DNA of 64,000 nucleotides from positions 50,200,864-50,264,863 of the forward strand of contig CM033721.1 in the NCBI GenBank assembly GCA_019671005.1, given 5' to 3'. The DNA is from Hibiscus mutabilis. Taxonomy: Eukaryota; Streptophyta; Magnoliopsida; Malvales; Malvaceae. This document shows positions 46,736-56,606 of the stretch, piece by piece; the first letter of the stretch is position 1, and the number at the start of each line of letters is the position of its first letter. The position numbers and the translations under genes were made by a program. The notes beneath the pieces were generated by a model, which was not told the origin of the DNA, did no database searches, and saw only the letters and a list, made by a program, of their open reading frames with translations.

Positions 46736-47789
46736 ATTTCAACTATCAAGGTATCCCTCGAACTTATAGCACATACATTTGTAAGACACCTTCACTCATA
46801 TCATAATAAAGATGGGCTTCTCTCCTAACCCACTTGTTTCTTCAAAATATCATAGTATTCATCTTATTCTCGCCCTTGCCTCTAAGCTACAACACTTCAG
46901 CACTTGAAGTAACGTCTATTTCTTCATAAGGAATACCCCCATTGAATAATACAATGAGCACCACGATTCTAAGAAATAAAGGATACCTTCATCCCATCAA
47001 TGCTTGAAGAGTTGCACTTCTACAAGGACGGGGAGCACTACATAAACCATAATGACCAAGGCATGCTAACCCTCCAAATGTATGATCAACTCCTAAAAGG
47101 AAATTCCCTTGTCCAATCAATGCTTGAAAGCATTGCGATTCTACAAGGATAAGGAAGCCTACGTATTCCATGCCAATAAGAGCATGAGAGTTCTAAAAAT
47201 AAATGATTACCTCCTAAAAGGAGATGCCTACGTATATTGTCTACACAATTACATGGTTAACCCTAAGAGAATACCTCCACGCTCCTCAGGAGATACCCTT
47301 TGAGAGCATAAAGGGAGACTCCCCCACCCATAGCGCTCAATGCTACATGAGTGTAGAGATAAACTCCACTCCATAGCACTTGATTCTACAAGGGTACGGG
47401 ATACCTCAACCCTACACAAGCTAATCTCTACGAGGGTATACGATGCCTACATCCCAACGTTATAAATAGTACAACTCTACAAAAATAGAGAAGCATGTGT
47501 TTCATGCCAAAAAGAGCACGTAAAGTCTATAATCACATGGTTTCCCCTAATATGATGCCTATGTGCTACCTAAAATAAACCTCATAAAATCCTAGGGGAA
47601 ATGATAACATTCACATCACACCTAGTTCTACATATTGCGAAAAATTACCGTCGAAGACTGTCTCTACAAAAATATGAAACACCTATGTTCTGTGCAAAGA
47701 AAAGAACCCATATTCACTCAAATGAGTATCCGTCTTTAGAAGCATTGCTATCTTGTAGCTTCGAGAATTCAAGCATTGTAAAAACAAGA
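46736..47789 (+). repeat. Tat element 3' region with degenerate repeats
   Basis: No coding sequence is seen. Diverged repeats share TCAATGCTTGAA, then TTCTACAAGGA and CTCCTAAAAGGA: the first pair starts at about 46998 and 47117, roughly 118 bp apart, with looser copies to about 47530 (CTCTACAAAAATAG, TTTCATGCCAAAAAGAGCA). Such tandem repeats downstream of integrase are usual in Tat/Ogre elements. Its LTR was not identified. The right border with the next fragment is near 47790. Confidence 0.6.
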
Positions 47790-48129
47790 TCCTAAACCTC
47801 AAGCCATCGTTTCCAAGTTGCAAGACAACCCCGACTTTAAAACGAATTCTGAAAGGATTTTATGTTTTCGTGAACGAGTTTGTGTACCCAATGATGAATC
47901 TCTCTATACCGATATCCTTAGGGAAGCTCATTTGAGTTCTTTCTTTGTTCACCCAGGGTCGGTGAAGATGTACAAAGATGCACGGGAGCTTTATTGGTGG
48001 TCAGCTATGAAGTAAACCATAGTTGAATTCGTATCCAAGTGTCTCACGTGTCAGCGTATTAAGCTGAGCATCATGTTCCTACTGGCTTATTGCAGCCCAT
48101 TGATCTACCACAATGGAAGTGGGAGAAGA
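47790..48129 (+). pseudogene. Chromovirus integrase zinc-domain fragment
   Basis: An isolated scrap of a Tekay/Del-type integrase. It reads IVSKLQDNPDFKTNSE, then FRERVCVPNDESLYTDIL, REAHLSSFFVHPGSVKMYKD, a stop near 48014, then FVSKCLTCQRIKAEH (frame change) and LLQPIDLPQWKWEKM. It is close in pattern to the T3 zinc domain at 35720-36265. It ends at 48129, interrupted by the T4 LTR; GAAGA are the five bases before the LTR. The matching right flank is outside the window or lost. Confidence 0.85.
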
Positions 48130-49039
48130 TGTAACACCCTGAAATCTGGCCTAGTCAGAGTTGGGTTCCGGCGATTGGAAACCCTATACCAGAAATGTTT
48201 AAATATTGTATTGATGTTGACTATAAGGTCAATTGTTTCGGTAATGGACTCTAATTGAGTCGAATCTACGGATAAGAACCGTATTGAATATATTAGGGAA
48301 CCTTTTAGTGGCAAAATCGTAAGAATTAGAAGTTTGGGACAAAACTATAGTCTACTGAGAGTTAAGGGACTAATCTTATGATTAGCCCCTCCTCAATTAT
48401 AAATCCTATACGCGGGATTACCGAAAAGTTTCCTTCAATAGAAGGAAAACTATAGCTATTAAAAAAAAATAATAGCAAGCTTAGAAGCTTACCCGAAACA
48501 CTCCCATGCAAGCACCTCATTAAGTTATCATCTTCTACCTAAGCAAGCATTTCCATTGGAGCTTGACTCAAGCTTGAATTTTCTTTGATTTATTGCTATT
48601 GAAATGTTGCTAGTGACCGGTTAAGCTATAGCCCTCAATCAACCATTGAAACCCATGGATAAATCAAGCTTAATCACAAGCTAGGGTTTGGCTATCCATA
48701 GAGTTTGCTAGCTAATAGCTATTTGAGGTTCGATTTTGATTTTGATATCGTTATATTGATTTTAGTATCGTATTATTGAATCTAATCGAATCCTATTGTT
48801 TTTATCTAGCTCAAGAAGTTGTTAGAGATCATCCACCGTCACCAACAAAAGCTAGGGACAAGGGAATTTCTATCCGGGAGCCTTGAAAGCTTCAGATCAT
48901 CGATGTGAGTGTAGTCAGAGTCTCAGGGTTAGGCTAGGTTCCTTTCTCGACTTCATTTTCAATAAAATTACCATTGTCAACCCCGTTGTTAGGGATTATT
49001 GCATTAAATCACTTATCAGAATTTATGGTAAGTATTGGT

Positions 49040-49430
49040 AAGCTATCGTGTCCAGTGTTGATCATTTTCATTGTTATCGCTATTGAACACCGATATAGGT
49101 ATCATTATCATCAATGAATATTGCTATTGTCATTACCATCGCCATTCTCATTGAACCATGAAAGTGTAGGATATTGGCATAGCATCAAAATAGCATTGGT
49201 ATAGCACTCATGTAGCCATTGTCATTGACCATTGATGTTAGCATCGTTATTGTCATCAAAATATTGCAAATGAAGCATCGATCATCGTTGATGTCATTGT
49301 GATCATTGGACATTGCCATTGCTATTGTTATTGTCATTGAACTTAGACATCAAAATATTGATTATTGTTATGAACATTGAACATGGCCATTGATATTGAA
49401 CATGAATTATCAATATTATTACTAGACCTT
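49040..49430 (+). repeat. CATTG/ATTGTTATTG-rich low-complexity array
   Basis: Irregular repeats of CATTG, ATTGTTATTGTCATTG and ATCATC fill about 400 bp, for example CATTGCTATTGTTATTGTCA at about 49317. The look is that of a decayed short-unit tandem repeat located just before the module. Confidence 0.75.
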
Positions 49431-49439
49431 GGATTTGAG

Positions 49440-49650
49440 GGACATTGGATACAATTGGCATGCCATAGAATTCATGAGCTCGGTGTACAGGTGGACTACG
49501 GTCCAAGGGCTACGACCTATATTGATTTGGTGAGGTAGAGGGATGTGTTGCGGGATTGGTTATATTGGCGAGGCGGAGGGATGTGTTGTGGTATTGGTCA
49601 TATTGGCTAGGCGTAGGAATTCACGTATCCACTATCCTTAATCGATCCAA
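49440..49650 (+). repeat. LTR structural module, copy 8
   Basis: Hairpin A at 49493-49504 has the UACG loop. The TTGGCATGCCATAGA and GAGCTC anchors are kept. The GGCGACAGT motifs have become GGCGAGGCGG-like and hairpin B is not recognisable, so this is the most diverged of the eight. Confidence 0.75.
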
Positions 49651-50226
49651 GGGTTATTGATGAAATATGGACTTATTGTTATTGAACACGAATATTACAT
49701 TGCTATCATAGACCTATTGGATTGTTATTGGAGAATTATGAATTTTATTGCATTACCATGACATTGTGTTATTTTGACTACCTCACTAGGCAAAGTATGC
49801 CTAATGCGTTGCATTTCATCCATTTCAGGTTAAGAGATTCAAGTTGGAAGATCGGTGAAGTTGTTACATTGCACAAGTCACAAAGCAAGTTCAAGTAATA
49901 TATATCGTAACTATGAACTCCTAGCAAGGTGGCAAAGTAGTTAGGGGAGTCATATAGAGTCCTTTTGATATGTGTATAATGTGCTTGTGGTGTAATAGTG
50001 CCTAATGCCCTAATGGCCCTTTTGAAACGGCTTAAAAGTGACTAAAATATGCATATTTGGCTCAAAAGGTAAAAACATGGTAAATAGATTCGGATTAACA
50101 GGAAATTTGGTATGCTAGTATTTTATGTTGATTAAAACTCGTTGGTAAAGTTTCATTACATTTGGACCATGATAGGTAGGTCAATTCGAATGTAAACCAG
50201 CAAAAATCTGTCATCTTAGTGTAGGG

Positions 50227-50520
50227 CGTATCGATATGGTGAATGAAGTATCGATACGGCCTTGCATATTTGGTCAGGTTAACGTTGGTCAACAAGGGGA
50301 CCATCAATACGTTGTAGGCGTATCAGTACGAGTTTTGGCTATGGCAATCTGGGACTAAAAATGGTATCGGTACGGGGTTAAGGTGTATTGATACGGAGTC
50401 GACATGGTCAACCAGTATCGGTACGACCCTTAACAATATTGGTACAGGTATATTGCAATTGAGTCTAAATTTGGAAATTAGGTTAAGGCTTACCGATACG
50501 GCTATAGAGGTATCAGTACG
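50227..50520. repeat. Cluster of CGTATCGATACG-type palindromes
   Basis: Sites and near-variants start at 50227, 50247, 50300, 50319, 50363, 50384, 50414, 50434, 50489 and 50509. They come in pairs about 20 bp apart (50227/50247, 50300/50319, 50363/50384, 50414/50434, 50489/50509). Variants are mostly transitions (GTATCAGTACG, GTATCGGTACG, GTATTGATACG). Confidence 0.85.
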
Positions 50521-50930
50521 GTGACAGTTAAATTGGTTAAAAGGTAAAGAACACGGTTTTGCATTGTTTACATTTTAGTCAATGATTATTGCAAGGCTTA
50601 ATTGAATGGACAAACGAACTCCGATTAATATGAAAATTTGTACACACACTGTTTAATTGATGAATTTCATTTTAGTTAGGTTAATTTTAGAAAAGGACCA
50701 GTAAAATTACGATTAAGTCCCTAAAAGCTTGTAAATGTTGTAAATTGGTCCTATGTGGCTAATCATTGACTCGAGATAAACTGATGGCTTCGGTGTAATG
50801 CTTTTTCTTGTACGTTAAGCCTAATATCATTGTTTATTGAATGAAAATATTGTATCAACCACCGCTTCATTCATTGGTAACATACTCTGACCTAGTTTTC
50901 GACTAGGCCGAGAAAGAAGTGATACATTTG

Positions 50931-50942
50931 TGGTATCAGAGC
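50931..50942 (+). other. T4 primer binding site (initiator Met tRNA)
   Basis: TGGTATCAGAGC is the standard complement of the plant initiator methionine tRNA 3' end and is intact. It confirms the T4 LTR end and the plus orientation. Confidence 0.95.
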
Positions 50943-51072
50943 TAGAGTTTAGTCAATTCTATGACTAAACCGAAGCTTATTGCATTGTTATTGTGTTACT
51001 TTGGCACCTAGGAGTTTTTACATTATGTATATTGTGACTTGTCAACTAATCCGATATCTTTATGTTATAGTT

Positions 51073-52209
51073 ATGTCTGAGACAAACGAGGCTTACATTC
51101 ACGAGCATGCCACCGGCTCCTCGACCCATGGCGAAGAAGTGAGGGGGAGAACCACCGAACCCACCTAATTCCCCACCTTAGCATGCTAAGCTAGTGGTGC
51201 CTGATGCACAGGCAGAATGCTATTGAAACATGGTTGAAATGTTCAAGCAATTCATGGCATCTATGAGGGCCGAGATAGTGGTGCAACCGACCCCATCTGC
51301 TGTCTAGTACACTCGAGCCCCTATTGACAAGTTGGTGTCACTCCGAGCCTACACCTTTACCGGACAACATGACAACAGTCCTGAGACTGATAAATACTAG
51401 CTGGACAACATGCTATGGATCTTGAACAAACAATTACATTGCTCAGATGAGCACAAGCTAGAGATCGTCCTTGCATTTTTAGCTGATGAAGCATTACAGT
51501 GGTGGGAGACCATGATTCTTACCATCCCTAAAGAATCGGTCACTTGGGAGTTCATCCTTTAAGAATTCCGAAAGAAGTATATTAGCGAGTATTATCTCGC
51601 AAAAAGACGCAATATCTTTCTTCACCTGAAGCAAGGTGGTTGACCGGTTGAGCAGTACATTCATGACTTCTACAAGTACTGTCGATATGGTGCGGAGTAC
51701 ATTAAGAAAGAAGAAGACAAGTGCATGATGATTATTGCTAGGCTTAGGGATGAATTACGCCCAATGTTTACTGCCTTGGGAAACACTGATTTTCAAGATC
51801 TTGTGAACCGATTTAAGGCCACTAAAGCTGCACAAAAAAACCTTGAGGACAAGTGGATCTAACAGGTCTGAAAAGAGGTTTAGGGATGATTCCCGACCGC
51901 CTAGGTGGAATAAAAAGAGCAAGAATCAAGGCTCCAAGCAAAATGTGTATTTCCAACCTTTCCGTTCTGGAATATCGAGAAACCTCAAATAGTGACCCAG
52001 TCTTTGCCAAGACTTTCTCAGTTGAAGGTACCGGAGGCTCCAAACACGCAGAACCCAATTTGCAACTACTACCAGAAATGACACCCAGCAGGTTAGTGTC
52101 GCAAACAATCTGTAGCCTGCTTCTATTGTGCCGAGCAAGGTTATTTCATTCGTGATTGTCCTTTGGGTGCAACCAAGTCTACAGCTACAACGGCAAATAC
52201 TGTAACCCT
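51073..52209 (+). pseudogene. T4 gag (chromovirus), interrupted
   Basis: The likely start is the ATG at 51073 (MSETNEAYIHEHATG), about 130 bp after the primer site. The gag domain is readable across stops: MFKQFMASMRAEI, APIDKLVSLRAYTF, DEHKLEIVLAFLADEALQWW, EFRKKYISEYYLAKRR, QYIHDFYKYCRYGAEYIKKE and DELRPMFTALGNTDFQDLVN. A Lys-rich linker follows. A zinc knuckle near 52119-52160 reads CFYCAEQGYFIRDC, with the histidine replaced by tyrosine. At 52209 element A4 is inserted; the coding sequence resumes at 58215. More than ten stops make it inactive. Confidence 0.88.
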
Positions 52210-52735
52210 TGTGTTACGCGTTTTAAGTGATACGCAAACGGTGTAAGTATACACGTCGCAAGTAATAAAGTGATATGATAGTATCATCTCCACAAGGATT
52301 GGTGCTACTTCAAGAATCTAACTTTTTGCACTGAAAGTAAAAACACAAGTAGTTGATAGTAAGAGTTCTAATTAACAAGAAAATAAAAGAGCAATTAAAC
52401 TAAAAAGAAGATGTAATTGAATAAGTGAGAGTAGGCTGGGTTATCGTGAGTTGTGGCATGATAATCGAATGGATTGTCGTGGTAATTGAATGCTAGAGTA
52501 GCTTAATCGCTTCAGCAATTGAATCCATACAAACTGCTGGGGCAATTCTGCGACAACCTGGGCAGTTCTGCAATTGCCTGGGCAGGTCTGTGAACTCTGG
52601 GCAAGTCTACGATTGTTGGGGCAATGTGGCGACAACCTTCAAAGTTCGGCAAAACATTCTTCAATTGTTTCTCATTATCCGTAACTCGAAACGATGTTAA
52701 TTATGCATACCTTGACAATACATTCTTATAAAAAC
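52210..52735 (-). mobile_element. A4 3' LTR, truncated (Athila-like)
   Basis: It begins TGTGTTACGCGTTTTAAGTG, the counterpart of TGTTGTGCGTTTTAAGTG in the A4 5' LTR at 56607, and follows that LTR for about 525 bp. It then switches at about 52735 into the RT region. On the minus strand this means that RT thumb, RNase H, integrase, the 3' region and most of the LTR were removed by one deletion. The left flank ACCCT partly matches the bases after the 5' LTR. Confidence 0.82.
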
Positions 52736-53977
52736 CTCATGTAAAAACCTGCATGACCGAGGAAGCTGCATGACTGAGGAAGCTTCGGATTCCTTTGACT
52801 GAAGTTGGTGGCGGCAATTTTTCAATCACATCCACCTTGGCTCTGTCGACTTCAATTCCCTTGGATGAGATCTTGTGACCAAGCACTATGCCTTCATCTA
52901 CCATGAAGTAGCATTTCTCCCAATTGAGCACTAGATCGGATTCTTCACATCTTGTTAGCACTTTCTCCAAATTGCTGAGGTAATTGTCGAAGTTGTCGCC
53001 GAATACTGAAAAATATTCCATGAAGATTTCTAGGAAATCTTCCACCATGTCGGAGAAAATTGCCATCATACATCTCTAGAAAGTTGTCGGAGCATTGCAT
53101 AATCCAAACAGCATCCTTCAGAAAGCATAGGTACCATATGGGCATGTGAAAGTGGTCTTTGCCTGATCATCGGGTGCTATGGCAATTTGGTTATAAGCTG
53201 AGTAACCATCAAGAAAACGATAAAAAGATTTACCTGTAACTCAGTCAAGCATTTGGTCAACAAATGGCAAAGGAAAGTGATCTTTCCTAGTAGCTTTATT
53301 TAACTTGCGGTAGTCCATGTAAACCCTCCAACCGGTCACAGTCCTAGTTGGGATTAGTTCATTGCTTTCGTTGCTTACCACTGTTATACCTCCATTTTTC
53401 GATACACATTGTACTGGATTACCCATGTACTATGAGAGATAGGATATATGATTCTGGCATCAAGCCATTTGATGATTTCCTTCCACACGACTTTCTTCAA
53501 AGTAGGTTTAAGCCTCATTTGTGCCTCAATTGTCGATTTATGATCATCCTCCAATAGAATTTTGTGCATACACACTACTGGGCTAATTCCCTTCAAGTCG
53601 ACAATTGTCCATCCTATTGCCTTCTTGTACAATGCCAACATGTCGATCAACCTCTTTTCCTCTTCAGGCTGCAACTTAGAAGAAATTATTACAGGTAAAG
53701 TGTTATCGTTCCCCAAGTAGGCATATTTCAATTGCCCTGGCAATGGTTTCAATTCAAGAATAAGAGGTTGCTCAATAGAGGGTTTTTCGATTTTACCCTC
53801 CTTACCTGAGTAGTCCAATGGTTCAAAATACTTACCTGGATGACTTACCATCCAATTGTCTTCCTTAGGGTCATTATCGCTCAGCGCTTCAAACTCCTCA
53901 AGTTGAATTGCCTGGGCAATGTAATTGCCATGGCAATTCTCCTTGTCAATGTTATTGCCGAAGCCATATTCTTCCAC
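52736..53977 (-). pseudogene. A4 reverse transcriptase, C-terminally deleted
   Basis: It begins on the minus strand near 53977 with a 197-codon open stretch: LKPLPGQLKYAYLG, LPVIISSKLQPEEEKRLIDM, WTIVDLKGISPVVCMHKILL and WLDARIIYPISHSTWV. A frame change leads to 53426-53241 (ELIPTRTVTGWRVYMDYRKL, KATRKDHFPLPFVDQMLD), then after a stop the DGYSAYNQIAIAPDD region and 53069-52737. There the active site, VFMDDFSVF in the family, reads IFMEYFSVF, so both aspartates are lost. VLGHKISSKGIEVDRAKVDV follows and the deletion joint comes right after RSFLSHA. Confidence 0.9.
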
Positions 53978-54006
53978 GTCAAAATCAAATTCGGTTGTAG
54001 CGTGGA

Positions 54007-54655
54007 TTAATTGGCATTTTTTGGATCATCGGCATGCTTTAGGGTCTGAAATATATTTAGCTTGACTTGCTGGTCATTCACCCTCAATGTGAGTTCTCCT
54101 TTTTCAACATCGATCAATGTTCTTCCCATTGCTTGAAACGGTATCCCAAGGATAATGGGTGTGAACTCATCTGCTTCACAATCTAGAACAATAAAATCAG
54201 CGAGAAAAATAAATTTATCAACTCTTACCAGTATATCTTCAATTTTTCCTTCTAGGAGTACGTAGGATCTGTCAGCAAGCTGTAGCATAACTATTGTAGG
54301 TCTTCCCAATTCCCAATTTCTGGAAAAAAACTGATTTGGGCATCAAATTTATGCTTGCTCCAAGATCGCACAATGCTTTCCCGACATAGTGGTTTCTGAT
54401 TGAACACGGTATTGTGAAACTGTCAGGATCTTTAAGCTTGGGTGGCATGCGATTATGCAGCATGGCCATGCATCTTTCTGGCACAACAACGGTTTCAAAA
54501 TCTCCTAGACTTGTTCTTTTAGAGACAACATCTTTAAGGAACTTAGCATAGTTCAACATTTGCTCAATTGCTTCAACCAGTGGCAAGTTGATGTGGACTT
54601 GCTTCAAGATATCAAGGAACTTCTTGAATTGGTATTCTTGCTTTTGCCGTTTCAA
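54007..54655 (-). pseudogene. A4 protease region (Athila-like)
   Basis: Two overlapping open frames joined by a one-base shift near 54300. The first (54655-54272) has the linker ILKQVHINLPLVEAIEQMLN, YAKFLKDVVSKR, then ALCDLGASINLMPKSVF with the clade's D-L-G-A active site. The second (54309-54007) continues with VMLQLADRSYVLLEGKIEDI, VRVDKFIFLADFIVLDCEAD, IILGIPFQAMGRTLIDVEKG and ELTLRVNDQQVKLNIF. Apart from the shift it is complete, 200-odd codons, as in A1 and A2. Confidence 0.9.
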
Positions 54656-56380
54656 CCTCTGTGGGAATGGTAGTGGAGGTCAGATGTCCTCAATCTTTTT
54701 ATTGCATTGGAATTTGATTTGAGGATTTGCCAATGCATCAGAACTTGCCAAGTTATTCCTGGTTGACGATGCGATGGCATCGGGTATTGCCTTGGTATCA
54801 GAGCTTGCCGAGGCATGGATATGTGGAGTTGCCTTAGCAATTTCCGACTTGTCATTTTTATTGGAGGTTTTGTAGCTGGATTCATCTGTCTGGATAAGGG
54901 TGTTCTCTCCTGGTCGGTTTATTGGCTAGGCAGGTGCATCATTAAGCTTTTGTCCGCTCCAGGTGGTGATTACTTTACACTGCTCATGGCCTATTCCTTT
55001 GGCGACCTCAGTATCACTAGGTAAACCACTTGGTGGTCTCATATTCAAGTTTTGAGTGAATTGCCCGACTTGTGTCTCCAAGGATTTCAAGGCTGCCTCT
55101 TGATTTTGCAATCTCATCTCAGTCATGTTCATAAAAGCATCAGTCTTCTTCATGAAATTACTATTATCTACCATATAAGATTCAGTTTTTAACATGACAG
55201 CATTGAGAGAATTTTCCAAAGAACTGGATGGTGCCGATTGCTGTGACATCTGCTGTTACGGAATTTGTTGTCGTGGCATGTTCTGCTAAAATCCTAATGC
55301 TTGTGCATTCCGATTGCTCTGATTAATGGCGTTGTTTGGGTTACTCCATGAAAAATTGGGGTGCTTCCTCTAGGCTAGATTGTATGTGTTGGACATCACA
55401 TTGTTGTTCTGGTTGTAGTTTCCAATGTAAAAGCTAGATTTTGGGTTCTGCGAACACTCAGAAGAATCATGGTTACCATTACATAAATCACAAATTGAAT
55501 TTACTACCTTGATCTCCTGTGTGTTGCCAGGTCAGCTCATGTTCTTAACTATGTTGGTTAATACGGCCAATTGTGCAGAAATATATCCTGGTGAATCAAG
55601 CTCATTGATCGTGGCATTACGTCTGAATTTTCCCCTCCGGGTGATTGGGAACTGATAATCGTTCTTGGCAAGATGGTTCAGGATCTTTATTTCTTCTTCA
55701 GCTGACTTGTCGAGGAGTATGCCATTTGTCGAGGCATCTAGCATTATCTTTGTCGGCATGTTCACTGATTTGTAGAACATCATCACTTGCGTCCACAATG
55801 GGAATCCGTGCATGAGATATTTGTGTAAAAGCTCTCTGTATCGCTCCCAAGCCTCGTACATGGATTTATCATCTGCCTGTCGAAAAGAAGTAATATCATT
55901 ACGCAACTTATCAGTCATATTCGTAGAGCTAAATCTAGCAATAAAGTCATTACACAAATCCGTCCAATATCCAATAGATCTGGATGGAATACTATTTAGT
56001 CACGTTTTTGCCCTATCCCTGAATGAATAGGGAAGCAATTTCAGCCTTAGGATATCTTCATGGACTCCTTATAACTTGAATGAATTGCAAATCTCCAGGA
56101 ATGATTTGAGTGTTGTCTGGCATCTTTAGTTATCGAGCCGCCAAATTGACCAATTGTGTGGATCATGTTGAACATCACAGGTTTTAATTCAAAGTGGGCG
56201 GCTTCTATCTCGGGTGCGACAACTCCTGGATTGATACCGTTGAGATCTTCCTCTAAGTAGTCTCGGATGGGTCTATTCCGAACAAGTTGTATGACTAGAT
56301 CTCCTCCTCCTCTTGCTACGGCATTCTAGTTACTATTGGCATTCAGATTGCCGACTGGATTACCTTGTTGATCTGCCATT
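54656..56380 (-). pseudogene. A4 gag (Athila-like)
   Basis: The start is the minus-strand ATG at 56380 (MADQQGNPVGNLNANSN, then a stop at codon 18). The N-terminal arm LVIQLVRNRPIRDYLEEDLN and APEIEAAHFELKPVMFNMIH follows, then a region with frame changes. The capsid domain is open for 141 codons (55957-55532): LRNDITSFRQADDKSMYEAW, ERYRELLHKYLMHGFPLWTQ and SAEEEIKILNHLAKNDYQFP. A zinc knuckle CDLCNGNHDSSEC (CX2CX3HX4C, usual for this clade) lies near 55470. A coiled segment with EAALKSLETQVGQFTQNLN (about 55100) and a low-complexity linker rich in TTGCC/GGCAA palindromes lead to the protease. Confidence 0.88.
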
Positions 56381-56581
56381 GCTGCTCGTTGTTCTCATCT
56401 TCTTTGATGAAGAACTCGTTCTTTCTCGGCTTCAAGTGGGTAGTCTTGTGATGTTGGTCTCGCCCTGGTAATACACAAATGCAATACCAAAGTTGTAGGT
56501 CCCTTGGAACCGATTAGAAAAAAACCAAAAATAAAAATAAATAAAGGTTCAAGAAATTAAAAAAAAAAGTCGCTATTGCCA

Positions 56582-56600
56582 ATCCCCGGCAACGGCGCCA
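56582..56600 (-). other. A4 primer binding site (tRNA-Asp type)
   Basis: On the minus strand TGGCGCCGTTGCCGGGGAT starts six bases after the LTR end (ACAACA then AGTTTT). It is the intact Athila-type primer site and defines the 5' LTR at 56607-58214. Confidence 0.93.
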
Positions 56601-56606
56601 AAAACT

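Larger units (their letters stand above)
48130..50926 (+). mobile_element. T4 5' LTR, 2797 bp
   Basis: It starts TGTAACACCCTGAAATCTGG and ends AGAAGTGATACA, four bases before an intact primer site. A GTGAGTGTAG box lies at about 48914, module copy 8 at 49440-49650, a CATTG-rich stretch at 49040-49430, ten CGTATCGATACG-type sites at 50227-50520 and a CCTAG/CTAGG stem at 50891-50907. It holds no coding sequence. The corresponding 3' LTR is not in the window. Confidence 0.92.

Noticed and set aside
51822..52155. Opposing frames of 70-100 codons
   Set aside because: They overlap the degraded zinc-knuckle part of T4 gag in other frames; shadows of the real coding frame.
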